Origin: Streptomyces sp. GKU 895
Lineage (GTDB): Bacteria; Actinomycetota; Actinomycetes; Streptomycetales; Streptomycetaceae
NCBI GenBank assembly: GCA_002027195.1
Contig: MWJO01000027.1
Span: 20,636-84,635 of the forward strand
DNA length: 64,000 nucleotides
Direction: 5' to 3'
Shown: piece after piece, positions 55,667 to 63,791 of the stretch
Layout of the letters: each line of letters opens with the position of its first letter
Position numbering within the stretch: position 1 is the stretch's first letter
The notes under the pieces: generated by a model
Database searches by the model: none
Told to the model about the DNA's origin: nothing
The model's input: only the letters and a program-made list of their open reading frames with translations
Program-made: the position numbers and the translations under genes

Positions 55667-57457
55667 ATGCCCGAGTTCAACGACGGTCAGCAAGAGACCG
55701 GACTCCCGACATCGTCGCAGGTCGAGACCGATGTCCTGATCGTCGGCTCCGGCCCGGCCGGCGCCTCGGCGGCTCTGTTCCTGTCGACCCTGGGGATCGA
55801 CAACATCGTGATCACCAAGTACCGGTGGACCGCGAACACGCCCCGGGCGCACATCACCAACCAGCGGGCGATGGAGATCTTCCGCGACATGGGGATCGAG
55901 GACCAGGTACTGGCCGACGCCACCCCCCACGACCTCGTCGGTGACACCGTCTTCTGCACCTCCATCGCGGGCGAGGAGATCGGCCGCATCCACACGTGGG
56001 GCACCCGGCCCGACCGGGAGGCGGACTACCGGCTGGCCTCCCCCTGTCTCACCGTCGACATCCCGCAGACCTACCTCGAACCGATCCTGGTCAAGAACGC
56101 CACCGTCCGCGGCACCCAGACCCGCTTCTCCACCGAGTACCTCTCGCACACCCAGGACGACACGGGCGTCACCGTCCGGGTCCGCGACCGGCTCACCGGC
56201 CACGAGTACGACATCCGGGCGAAGTACCTCATCGGCGCCGACGGTGCCCGCTCCCGGGTCGCCGAGGACATCGGCCTGCCCTACGAGGGCGCGATGGACA
56301 TCGCCGGTTCGATGAACATCACCTTCAAGGCCGACATCGCCTCCTACGTCGGCCACCGGCCGTCCGTCCTGTACTGGGTGATCCAGCCGGGCGCCAACGT
56401 CGGCGGCATCGGCGCCGGTCTGGTCCGGATGGTCCGCCCCTGGAACGAGTGGCTCATCGTATGGGGCTACGACATCAACTCCGAGCCGCCCGTAGTCGAC
56501 GAGACCGAGGCGATCCGCATCGTGCGCCAGCTGCTCGGCATCCCGGACCTCGACGTCGAGATCACCGGCACCAGCCTCTGGGGCAACAACGAGATGTACG
56601 CCACCCACCTGCACAAAGGCCGTGTCTTCTGCGCCGGAGACGCCATCCACCGCCACCCGCCGAGCAACGGCCTGGGCTCCAACACCAGCGTCCAGGACTC
56701 CTACAACCTGGCCTGGAAGCTCGCGGCGGTGCTGCGGGGGCAGGCCGACCCGTCGCTGCTGGAGACGTACTCGGCGGAGCGGGCGCCGGTCGCGAAGCGG
56801 ATCGTCACCCGGGCCAACAAGTCCAGCCGCGAGTTCGCCGACCTCTTCCAGGCCCTCGGCGTCCTCGACGCCAAGGACGAGGACGAGATGCGGGCCCTGA
56901 TCGAGGAGCGGAAGGCGAACACCCCCGAAGGCGCTGCCAAGCGGGCCGCCCTGGTGGCGGCGATGGAGACCAAGAACTACGAGTTCAACGCGCACGGCGT
57001 CGAACTCGGCCAGTTCTACGAGTCCGCCGCCGTCGTCTCCGACGGCACCCGGCCCGTCCCGAGCAGGGACGAGGACCTCTACCACGTCATGTCCACCAGC
57101 CCCGGCGCGCACCTTCCGCACGCCTGGGTCGGCGACAACGTCACTAAACTCGCCCTCATGGACCTGGCGCCGTACACCCGCTGGACCCTGCTCACGGGCA
57201 TCGCCGGTGAGGACTGGTCCGGCGCTGCCGAGAAGGTCGCGCAGGAGCTCGGCATCCCGCTCGACACGGTGGTGATCGGCCCGGGCCGCGAGGTGACGGA
57301 CCTCTACTACGACTGGGCCAAGCTGCGTGAGGTCGAGGAGTCCGGGGCGATCCTGGTGCGCCCCGACAAGCACGTCGCCTGGCGCGCCATGAGCCTCGCC
57401 GACGACCCCGCGGCCGCGCTGCGCGGCGCCCTCACCCAGCTCCTCGGAAAGGCCTGA
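55667..57457 (+). CDS. FAD-dependent aromatic monooxygenase (phenol/resorcinol hydroxylase type)
   Basis: 596 residues, TfdB/PheA-like single-component flavin hydroxylase. FAD motifs: DVLIVGSGPAGASAALFLS (dinucleotide fold), YLIGADGARSRV (DG motif) and RVFCAGDAIHRHPPSNGLGSN (GD motif, in pieces FCAGDAIHRHPP and NGLGSN). A C-terminal thioredoxin-like domain follows. It should hydroxylate a phenol, for example resorcinol to hydroxyquinol, to supply the ring-cleaving dioxygenase two genes on. AGGTGAGAGG precedes the ATG. Confidence 0.9.
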   Translation: MPEFNDGQQETGLPTSSQVETDVLIVGSGPAGASAALFLSTLGIDNIVITKYRWTANTPRAHITNQRAMEIFRDMGIEDQVLADATPHDLVGDTVFCTSIAGEEIGRIHTWGTRPDREADYRLASPCLTVDIPQTYLEPILVKNATVRGTQTRFSTEYLSHTQDDTGVTVRVRDRLTGHEYDIRAKYLIGADGARSRVAEDIGLPYEGAMDIAGSMNITFKADIASYVGHRPSVLYWVIQPGANVGGIGAGLVRMVRPWNEWLIVWGYDINSEPPVVDETEAIRIVRQLLGIPDLDVEITGTSLWGNNEMYATHLHKGRVFCAGDAIHRHPPSNGLGSNTSVQDSYNLAWKLAAVLRGQADPSLLETYSAERAPVAKRIVTRANKSSREFADLFQALGVLDAKDEDEMRALIEERKANTPEGAAKRAALVAAMETKNYEFNAHGVELGQFYESAAVVSDGTRPVPSRDEDLYHVMSTSPGAHLPHAWVGDNVTKLALMDLAPYTRWTLLTGIAGEDWSGAAEKVAQELGIPLDTVVIGPGREVTDLYYDWAKLREVEESGAILVRPDKHVAWRAMSLADDPAAALRGALTQLLGKA

Positions 57458-57460
57458 CCT

Positions 57461-58516
57461 GTGCGCTTCACCCACGAGACGCTGCCGCAACGGGTCGTCT
57501 TCGCACCCGGAGAGGCCACGACCGCCGTGGCGGCCGAGGTGGCCGCACTGAAGGCGACGAAGGCGATGCTGATCGCCGCGTCGACGGAGGCGGCCCTCGC
57601 CGACCGTGTCGCCGCGGGCCTGCCGGTGGCGGTGCGCCACGACGAGGTCGTCATGCATGTCCCGGTCGACGTCGCCGAGCGCGCCCGCAAGGCCGCGGTC
57701 GAAGGCGCCGTGGACGTGCTGGTGTGTGTCGGCGGCGGCTCGACGACCGGTCTGGCCAAGGCGGTGGCGCTGACGACCGGCCTGCCGATCGTGGCCGTCC
57801 CCACCACGTACGCGGGTTCGGAGGCGACGAACGTCTGGGGCCTGACCGAGGGCGAGGTGAAGAGCACCGGCGTCGACCCGAGGGTCCTGCCGCGCTCGAT
57901 CGTCTACGACGCCTCACTGATGCTCACCCTGCCGGTGGAGATGTCCGTGGCCAGCGGCCTCAACGCCCTGGCCCACTGTGTCGACTCCATGTGGGCTCCG
58001 CGCGCCGACCCGATCGACCGGGCCCTGGCGGGGGAGGGGATCCGGGGCCTTGCCCAAGGCCTGCCCGCGGTAGTCGCCGACCCGGCCGGGCTCGAAGGAC
58101 GCCAACAGACCCTCTACGGGGCCTACTTGGCCGCCGTCGCGTTCGCCTCGGCCGGCTCGGGCCTGCACCACAAGATCTGCCATGTGCTGGGCGGCATGTT
58201 CAACCTCCCGCACGCCCAGACCCACGCGGTGGTGCTGCCGCACGTGCTCGCCTTCAACGCCCCGGCCGTACCGGAGACCGAGCGGCGCATCGCCGAGGCC
58301 TTCGGCAGCCCGACGGCGGTGGCGGGACTGGCCGCACTGCGCGAGGCGCTCGACGCCCCCCGGGCGCTGCGCGACTACGGCATGCCCGAGGACGGCATCG
58401 CCCGGGCGGTCGCCCCCGTCCTCGCCGCCGTCCCCGCCGACAACCCCACTGCTGTGACCGAGGAGAACCTCACCGCGCTCTTGCGTGCGGCCTGGGAAGG
58501 AAGTGACGCCGTATGA
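57461..58516 (+). CDS. Maleylacetate reductase
   Basis: 351 residues from a GTG, 3 nt after the monooxygenase stop. Iron-alcohol-dehydrogenase fold of the maleylacetate reductase group: VVFAPGEA, VCVGGGSTTGLAKAVAL (NAD(P)H-binding), VPTTYAGSEATNVWGL, and LNALAHCVDSMWAPRADP with GSGLHHKICHVLGG (His residues of the active site). It reduces maleylacetate to 3-oxoadipate. Its last codons overlap the dioxygenase start by ATGA. Confidence 0.93.
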   Translation: MRFTHETLPQRVVFAPGEATTAVAAEVAALKATKAMLIAASTEAALADRVAAGLPVAVRHDEVVMHVPVDVAERARKAAVEGAVDVLVCVGGGSTTGLAKAVALTTGLPIVAVPTTYAGSEATNVWGLTEGEVKSTGVDPRVLPRSIVYDASLMLTLPVEMSVASGLNALAHCVDSMWAPRADPIDRALAGEGIRGLAQGLPAVVADPAGLEGRQQTLYGAYLAAVAFASAGSGLHHKICHVLGGMFNLPHAQTHAVVLPHVLAFNAPAVPETERRIAEAFGSPTAVAGLAALREALDAPRALRDYGMPEDGIARAVAPVLAAVPADNPTAVTEENLTALLRAAWEGSDAV

Positions 58517-59409
58517 AGCTCCACGATGTGTCTTCCGAGCAGGCGGCCCGGGAGGAAGACCTGATCGCGCGCGTGCAGCGCTCCTTCGACGCCTGTGAGG
58601 ACCCTCGGCTGAAGGAGCTGATGCAGGCGATCGTCAAGCACCTGCACGCCTTCCTGCGCGACGTCCGCCTCACCGAGGAGGAGTGGAAGCAGGGCATCGA
58701 TTTCCTCACCGCCGTCGGTCATCTGACCGACGACAAGCGCCAGGAGTTCATCCTGCTCTCCGACACGCTCGGGGCGTCGATGCAGACGATCGCCATCAAC
58801 AACGAGGCCTACGGCGATGCCACCGAGGCCACCGTCGTCGGCCCCTTCTTCGTCGAGGACTCCCCGAGGATCGAGCCGGGCGGGGACATGTCCTTCGGTG
58901 CCGCGGGCGAGCCCTGCTGGGTCGAGGGAACCGTCTCCGACGCCGCCGGGAACCCGATCGCCGGGGCGAAGATCGAGGTGTGGGAGGCGGACGAGGACGG
59001 GTTCTACGACGTCCAGTACGACGACGACCGGGTGGCCGCCCGCGCGCACCTGTTCACCCAGGCCGACGGCAGCTACCGCTTCTGGGGCGTCACCCCGACG
59101 CCGTACCCGATCCCGCACGACGGCCCGGTGGGCAGGATGCTGGCGTCGACCGGCCGCTCACCGATGCGGGCCTCGCACCTGCACTTCATGGTCGAGGCGC
59201 CCCAGTGCCGGACCCTGGTCACGCACATCTTCGTCCGGGGCGACGAACTGCTCGACTCCGACACGGTGTTCGGCGTCAAGAAGTCGCTGGTCAAGGACTT
59301 CGACCAGCGCCCGGCGGGCACGCCGACACCTGACGGACGGGTCGTGGACGGCACCTGGACCCAGGTCCGCTTCGACATCGTCCTCGCCCCCGCCGACAGC
59401 AGCGGCTGA
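58513..59409 (+). CDS. Hydroxyquinol 1,2-dioxygenase (intradiol)
   Basis: 298 residues, normal for the family. Ferric-iron ligands expected in intradiol enzymes are all present: Tyr165 (GFYDVQY), Tyr198 (TPYPIPHDGP), His222 and His224 (SHLHFMV). The N-terminal helical dimer domain (~1-100; QEFILLSDTLGASMQTIAIN) precedes the beta-sandwich. It cleaves hydroxyquinol to maleylacetate, which the preceding gene product reduces. ATGA overlap (58513-58516) couples it to that gene. Confidence 0.95.
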   Translation: MKLHDVSSEQAAREEDLIARVQRSFDACEDPRLKELMQAIVKHLHAFLRDVRLTEEEWKQGIDFLTAVGHLTDDKRQEFILLSDTLGASMQTIAINNEAYGDATEATVVGPFFVEDSPRIEPGGDMSFGAAGEPCWVEGTVSDAAGNPIAGAKIEVWEADEDGFYDVQYDDDRVAARAHLFTQADGSYRFWGVTPTPYPIPHDGPVGRMLASTGRSPMRASHLHFMVEAPQCRTLVTHIFVRGDELLDSDTVFGVKKSLVKDFDQRPAGTPTPDGRVVDGTWTQVRFDIVLAPADSSG

Positions 59410-59719
59410 CGTGGGTCCGCGGCAGCCTGTGCGGCGCCGAAAGATGTAAGAGATTAACTGCCTCCTGAATGAGTACTACTCATTCAGGAGGCAGTTCGCT
59501 GACAGGTCGGCGAGAAGCGGCCGACAATCAAGCGCAACCCGTCTTCTACCTGCGACTATTGTCCACCGTGAGCACTGCGCACGGTGCCGCGCCTGTCACA
59601 ACCTCATGTCGGCGATGTTGACCCCCCGAAAAATAGATCTGCCTCATATCTTGACCGGTGTGCCTCCATGCATCGATAAATGCAACTCGCAGGAAGTGGG
59701 GCTGGAGGAAGGACACCAC
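59410..59719. other. 310-bp spacer between the hydroxyquinol operon and the third beta-helix gene
   Basis: Contains the 41-nt inverted repeat, a second dyad CACCGTG/CACGGTG (59564-59586) and a possible promoter TTGACC (59651-59656) with GATAAA 18 bp on. No gene is supported; the in-frame extension of the next gene to 59606 is rejected in favour of the signal-peptide start at 59720. Confidence 0.5.
59456..59496. terminator. Perfect 41-nt inverted repeat, probable terminator
   Basis: Two 20-bp arms (AACTGCCTCCTGAATGAGTA and exact complement) around a single C, 46 bp after the dioxygenase stop. The stem is unusually long, perfect and AT-rich for this genome, and no T-run follows. A terminator is the default reading; a protein-binding dyad cannot be excluded. 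Confidence 0.6.
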
Positions 59720-62410
59720 ATGAGACCCCTACGCATCGGTGCGGGGACGGTCAAGGCGCTCGCAGCGGCGGCTGTCGTCTTCGCGGCCGTGCTGCCCGCT
59801 CAACCCGCCTACGCGGCCACGACGAACTTCTATGTCGACCCGGTCAACGGCAGTGACAGCAACTCAGGCACCAGCCCCACCACAGCGTTCAAGACCATCC
59901 AGGCCGCCAAGACCGCGGTGCGGGCCGTCAACGCGAACATGTCGGACGACATCGTCGTGAACCTGCGCGGCGGCACCTACGCCCTCACCGGTCCGATCTC
60001 CTTCGGTACCAGCGACTCGGGCACGAACGGCCACACGGTCGTCTACCAGGCCTACAACGGCGAGACGCCCGTGATCTCCGGTGGCAAGGCCATCACCGGC
60101 TGGACCGCGTCCGCGAACGGCGAGTACAAGGCGTCGGTGGGCAGCCTCAACTTCCGGCAGCTGTACGTCAACGGGGTCCGCGCCACCCGGGCCCGCTACC
60201 CCGACGTCGGCTCGGACTTCCAGCTGCAGGGCAGCGACAAGACCAACAAGCTGCTGAAGGTGCTCAGCTCCCAGGTCTCCAACTGGGACCAGCTCAGCAA
60301 GGTCGAGATGATGCTGGAGACGCAGTGGGGCGAGAGCTACCTGCGGCTGAAGTCGATCAGCTCCGCGGGCGGCACCGCCAATGTGTCGATCCAGGACCAC
60401 GAGGCGGGCATTCTCTTCCAGCGGCCCTTCCCCGTCCTCTCCGACGGCTCCCCCCTGCACTTCGAGAACGCCCACGAATTCCTCAACGAACCGGGCGAGT
60501 TCTACGTCGATACGGCCGCGCAGACCGTCTACTACAAGCCCCGCACCGGCGAGAACATGTCCACGGCCACCGTGCAGGCACCCACGCTGCCCACGCTGTT
60601 CGACATCAAGGGCACGAGCCTCGGCAGCCCCGCCCACGACCTGCGCTTCTCCGGGATCACGTTCGCCCAGACCACCTGGATGGAGCCGACGGACAACGGC
60701 TACCTCAACGGCCAAGGCGGCAACTACAACCTCTCGGCCGACACCTCCAACAACCAGTACGTCGGCCGTCCCCCGGCCGGAGTCCAGGCCTCGTACGCCG
60801 ACCGGCTCTCCTTCACCGGCAACACCTTCACGCAGATGGGCGCCAGCGCCCTCGACCTGCACCACGGCGTGCACGACAGCACCGTGACCGGCAACCTCAT
60901 CTACGACATCGCCGGCAACGGAATCATGGTCGGCAAGTTCTCCGACCCGACTGTCGAGTACCACACCATCTACAACCCGCCCACCTCACCGTCCGGTGAG
61001 GACGCCCGGGAGGTCGTCAAGAACGTCACCGTCAAGAACAACCTGATCACCCGGATCGGCGAGGACTACCCGGGCACCGCGGGCATCGACGCGGGCTTCG
61101 TCAACAGCACCACCATCGACCACAACGACATCTCCGACACTCCGTGGGCCGCCATCTCGCTGGGCTGGGGCTGGCAGTCGGCGGCCAACGCCGAAGGCGA
61201 CAACAGCGTCAGCTACAACCGGATCGGCAACGTGATGAACCGGCTGTGCGACTCCGCCGCCATCTATCACCTCTCCAACGACCCGGGCACGGTCTTCAAC
61301 GGCAACTACATCCACGACGTACTGCGTTCGCCGGCCGCCTGCGGCTCGGCGGTGGCCGGCCTCTACACGGACGAGGGGTCGAACAACATGACCCTGTCGA
61401 ACAACGTGCTGTCACGGACGGACGGGTTCATCAACCAGAACCGCAACGGCTCCAACGTCACGCTCACCAACAACACGTCCTCCGGCGACTCGGTGATCAA
61501 GGCGTCCGGTCTTGAGTCCGCCTACCAGGGGCTGGCCGCCAAGCTCAACCTGGCCTACAACAAGCCGACTTCCGCGTCGTCGGTCTACGGTTCCGGCACG
61601 CCGGCGGCGAACGCCAACGACAACAACGCCTCGACCGGCTGGTCGCCGACCGGGAGCGACAGTTCGGCCTGGTGGCAGGTCGACCTCGGGCAGGCGTACC
61701 AGCTCGGACAGTTCTCCCTGACCACCCGGCAGGACCTGGACCAGTCCGAGACCCGCGGCCACTTCGAGATCCGGGCCTCCAACGACCCGTCCTTCGACAG
61801 CTACACGGTCGTGGGACGCCAGACGGACAACCTGCCGCTCGCCGCGACACTCACGGGCAACATCGACGTCCGCCAGAAGTTCCGCTACGTGCGGGTCGCC
61901 AAGACCGACGGCGCGTACTTCTACATCACGGACTTCAGCGTGCAGCAGGGCGGCGGGGCGCTGGAGGACGCGACCGGCATGCCGAACACCAACCCGTCGA
62001 CGTACTACACGATCAAGAACGTCAACAGCGGACAGCTGATGGACGTGTACCAGAACTCCACCGCCGACGGCGGGAGCGTCGTCCAGTGGCCGAGCAACGG
62101 TGGTGCCAACCAGCAGTGGAGCTTTGTCCCGGTCAGCGGTCAGCTTTTCAAGATCGTGAACCGCAACAGCGGCAAGGTCCTCGACTTCGGCTGGGCCAGC
62201 CACTGGAGGGGCACCGCGGTGCAGCAGTACGGGTACAACGGCGGCAACAACCAGCTGTGGTACTTCGAACCGGTCAGCGGTGGGTACGTCATCCGCAACT
62301 TCGAGAGCAGGCAGGTCCTGGAGGTCGGTGGCGCGTCGACGGCCAACGGAGCCGCCATCAGCCAGTACATGCACCTGAACCAGTCCAACCAGACCTGGAC
62401 GATCCAGTGA
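59720..62410 (+). CDS. Secreted right-handed beta-helix enzyme, GH141-like, with discoidin and ricin-type domains
   Basis: 896 residues from ATG 59720 (AGGAAGGA upstream, signal peptide ending PAYAAT). Third paralogue of the beta-helix group: FYVDPVNGSDSNSGTSPTTA, NLRGGTYALTGPISF, LYVNGVRATRARYPDVG, EFLNEPGEFYVDTAAQTVYY; helix to ~600. Residues ~608-747 are an F5/8-type (discoidin) domain (NKPTSASSVYGSG, WWQVDLGQAYQLGQF), and ~760-896 a ricin-type lectin domain (SGQLMDVYQNSTADG, NSGKVLDFGWAS). The activity is likely on a plant polysaccharide but unproven. Two kilobases downstream of the phenol operon and upstream of its own GntR regulator. Confidence 0.8.
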   Translation: MRPLRIGAGTVKALAAAAVVFAAVLPAQPAYAATTNFYVDPVNGSDSNSGTSPTTAFKTIQAAKTAVRAVNANMSDDIVVNLRGGTYALTGPISFGTSDSGTNGHTVVYQAYNGETPVISGGKAITGWTASANGEYKASVGSLNFRQLYVNGVRATRARYPDVGSDFQLQGSDKTNKLLKVLSSQVSNWDQLSKVEMMLETQWGESYLRLKSISSAGGTANVSIQDHEAGILFQRPFPVLSDGSPLHFENAHEFLNEPGEFYVDTAAQTVYYKPRTGENMSTATVQAPTLPTLFDIKGTSLGSPAHDLRFSGITFAQTTWMEPTDNGYLNGQGGNYNLSADTSNNQYVGRPPAGVQASYADRLSFTGNTFTQMGASALDLHHGVHDSTVTGNLIYDIAGNGIMVGKFSDPTVEYHTIYNPPTSPSGEDAREVVKNVTVKNNLITRIGEDYPGTAGIDAGFVNSTTIDHNDISDTPWAAISLGWGWQSAANAEGDNSVSYNRIGNVMNRLCDSAAIYHLSNDPGTVFNGNYIHDVLRSPAACGSAVAGLYTDEGSNNMTLSNNVLSRTDGFINQNRNGSNVTLTNNTSSGDSVIKASGLESAYQGLAAKLNLAYNKPTSASSVYGSGTPAANANDNNASTGWSPTGSDSSAWWQVDLGQAYQLGQFSLTTRQDLDQSETRGHFEIRASNDPSFDSYTVVGRQTDNLPLAATLTGNIDVRQKFRYVRVAKTDGAYFYITDFSVQQGGGALEDATGMPNTNPSTYYTIKNVNSGQLMDVYQNSTADGGSVVQWPSNGGANQQWSFVPVSGQLFKIVNRNSGKVLDFGWASHWRGTAVQQYGYNGGNNQLWYFEPVSGGYVIRNFESRQVLEVGGASTANGAAISQYMHLNQSNQTWTIQ

Positions 62411-62431
62411 CCGGGTGACCGGGTGACCGGA
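62408..62431 (+). repeat. Short tandem repeat TGACCGGG x3
   Basis: Three 8-bp units (last one TGACCGGA) begin at the stop codon of the beta-helix gene. Probably slippage-generated and of no evident function. Confidence 0.6.
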
Positions 62432-62742
62432 CGCAGACCACCGCACCAGGTCCGGCGCCCTGTCCCACCGACAGGCGCCGAGCCTGTTGTCCACGCGTCG
62501 GCCGTAAGTTACCTTTCCGACGACATGGCCCCAGAACTGGCCGACGACATCATGGCGCTGCACGAGAAAAGGCCGCCCTGCACCCGGAGTTGGCCGCCCG
62601 GCTCGAACCTCTCCTTGAGATACAGCTCGCCTCGGGGTGAGAGCCCGTCACATGTGCCGCTGGAACCCTGTGGGGAAGAAACCAGGTGTCGTGTCGAAGG
62701 CCCCGTCAGGGCCTCGCAGCAGTCATCCCGAAGGCAGGTCAC
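62411..62742. other. 332-bp spacer with a possible relic gene end
   Basis: Frame fragments at ~62480-62640 read VHASAVSYLSDDMAPELADD and then, after a one-base shift in AAAA near 62570, AALHPELAARLEPLLEIQLA and a stop. This looks like the C-terminus of an unrecognised protein. Nothing else is supported here. Confidence 0.35.
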
Positions 62743-63540
62743 ATGAACGACACACCCGCGACCGACGCCGCCTTGCCGACGCAGGCCTCTCGTGCTGCGG
62801 CAGCCACGGTGAACGGCGCGGACGTGCGGCCTGAGTACCGGCCCGCCTACGAGGTCGTGGCGGAGCGGATTCTCGAGTTCATCGCCGAGTCGGGTCTGGT
62901 GGCGGGCGACCGGATGCCCACGGAGAACGATCTGGCCCAGAGGCTGAACACCAGCAGGACCGTGGTGCGGGAGGCCGTGAAGATCCTTTCGGCCCTCGGC
63001 CGGGTCCGGGCGCACAAGGGGCGAGGACTGTTCGTCGCGGACGACGAGGGCATGCTCATCACCAGCCGCTGGGGCGGCTTCTTCCGCCCGGTCGACCTCG
63101 ATCACGTGTTCATGCTGTTCGAGTTCCGCAGGGTTCAGGAGATGGCCGCGAGCAGTCTGGCCGCCACCCGCGCCACCCCCGCGGAGCTGCGGACCATCGA
63201 AGTTGCCGTGCAGCGGTGCCGCCACGGTTTCGTCCACGGACAGGTCGACGAGTTCAACGAGGCGGACGAGGCTTTCCACGGGGCCGTGGCCGCGGCCTCG
63301 CACAATGCCTTCCTCGTCAGCGCGGTGCGTGACGCGCGGCGCCTCCAGCGGCAGTCCAGCGCGATCGGAATCCACTACACGCTCGGTGAAGGCACCGAGT
63401 CCGCGGTCGCGGAGCACGAGGTGATCTACCGGGCCATCCGCGACGGCCGGCCCGACGAGGCGGCCGAGGCCACGGCGGCACATCTCGACAGGACCCTGGA
63501 GGACTACCGGCGCGAGATCCAGCGGCGCCTGTTCGGATAG
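62743..63540 (+). CDS. GntR-family regulator, FadR/FCD type
   Basis: 265 residues from ATG 62743 with GAAGGCAGG upstream; a longer frame from 62686 lacks this signal. Winged helix-turn-helix ~35-100 (ERILEFIAESGLVAGDRMP, LNTSRTVVREAVKILSALG, HKGRGLFV) and FCD domain (~115-255; EFRRVQEMAASSLAAT, EADEAFHGAVAAASHN, EHEVIYRAIRDGRPDEA). It lies downstream of the third beta-helix enzyme on the same strand and may regulate it; there is no direct evidence. Confidence 0.88.
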   Translation: MNDTPATDAALPTQASRAAAATVNGADVRPEYRPAYEVVAERILEFIAESGLVAGDRMPTENDLAQRLNTSRTVVREAVKILSALGRVRAHKGRGLFVADDEGMLITSRWGGFFRPVDLDHVFMLFEFRRVQEMAASSLAATRATPAELRTIEVAVQRCRHGFVHGQVDEFNEADEAFHGAVAAASHNAFLVSAVRDARRLQRQSSAIGIHYTLGEGTESAVAEHEVIYRAIRDGRPDEAAEATAAHLDRTLEDYRREIQRRLFG

Positions 63541-63687
63541 CTCGGGTCGGGCGCCCACGCTGCGGATGTTCAGCAGCGTTTCGGTGGTGGGCAGTTCCAC
63601 GTCGGCGGTGCTGAGGTCCTCACCGCTGTGCGGCTTGTGCTTACAGGAAGCCGGCCGAGCTGAGGCAGCACGAAAACGACTCGATTG

Positions 63688-63750
63688 CGACAGCTCCGCC
63701 GCCCGGCCTCCTACGTGTCGGACGGAGGCGCGGGTTCGGCGGAGCTGTCG
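63688..63750. terminator. Bidirectional terminator between the GntR gene and the sortase-anchored protein gene
   Basis: Perfect 14-bp arms, CGACAGCTCCGCCG and its complement, enclosing a 35-nt loop that holds further GC pairing (CCTCC/GGAGG), between convergent genes. Confidence 0.7.
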
Positions 63751-63791
63751 GGCGTCCTACGGTGTGATGACGCCTTGCCCTGCGGCGGTGG

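Noticed and set aside
55634..57658. 674-codon minus-strand frame opposite the monooxygenase
   Set aside because: Low-complexity shadow; the plus strand holds all FAD motifs.
59456..59496. CRISPR repeat
   Set aside because: It is a single inverted repeat with no spaced direct copies and no cas genes in the window.
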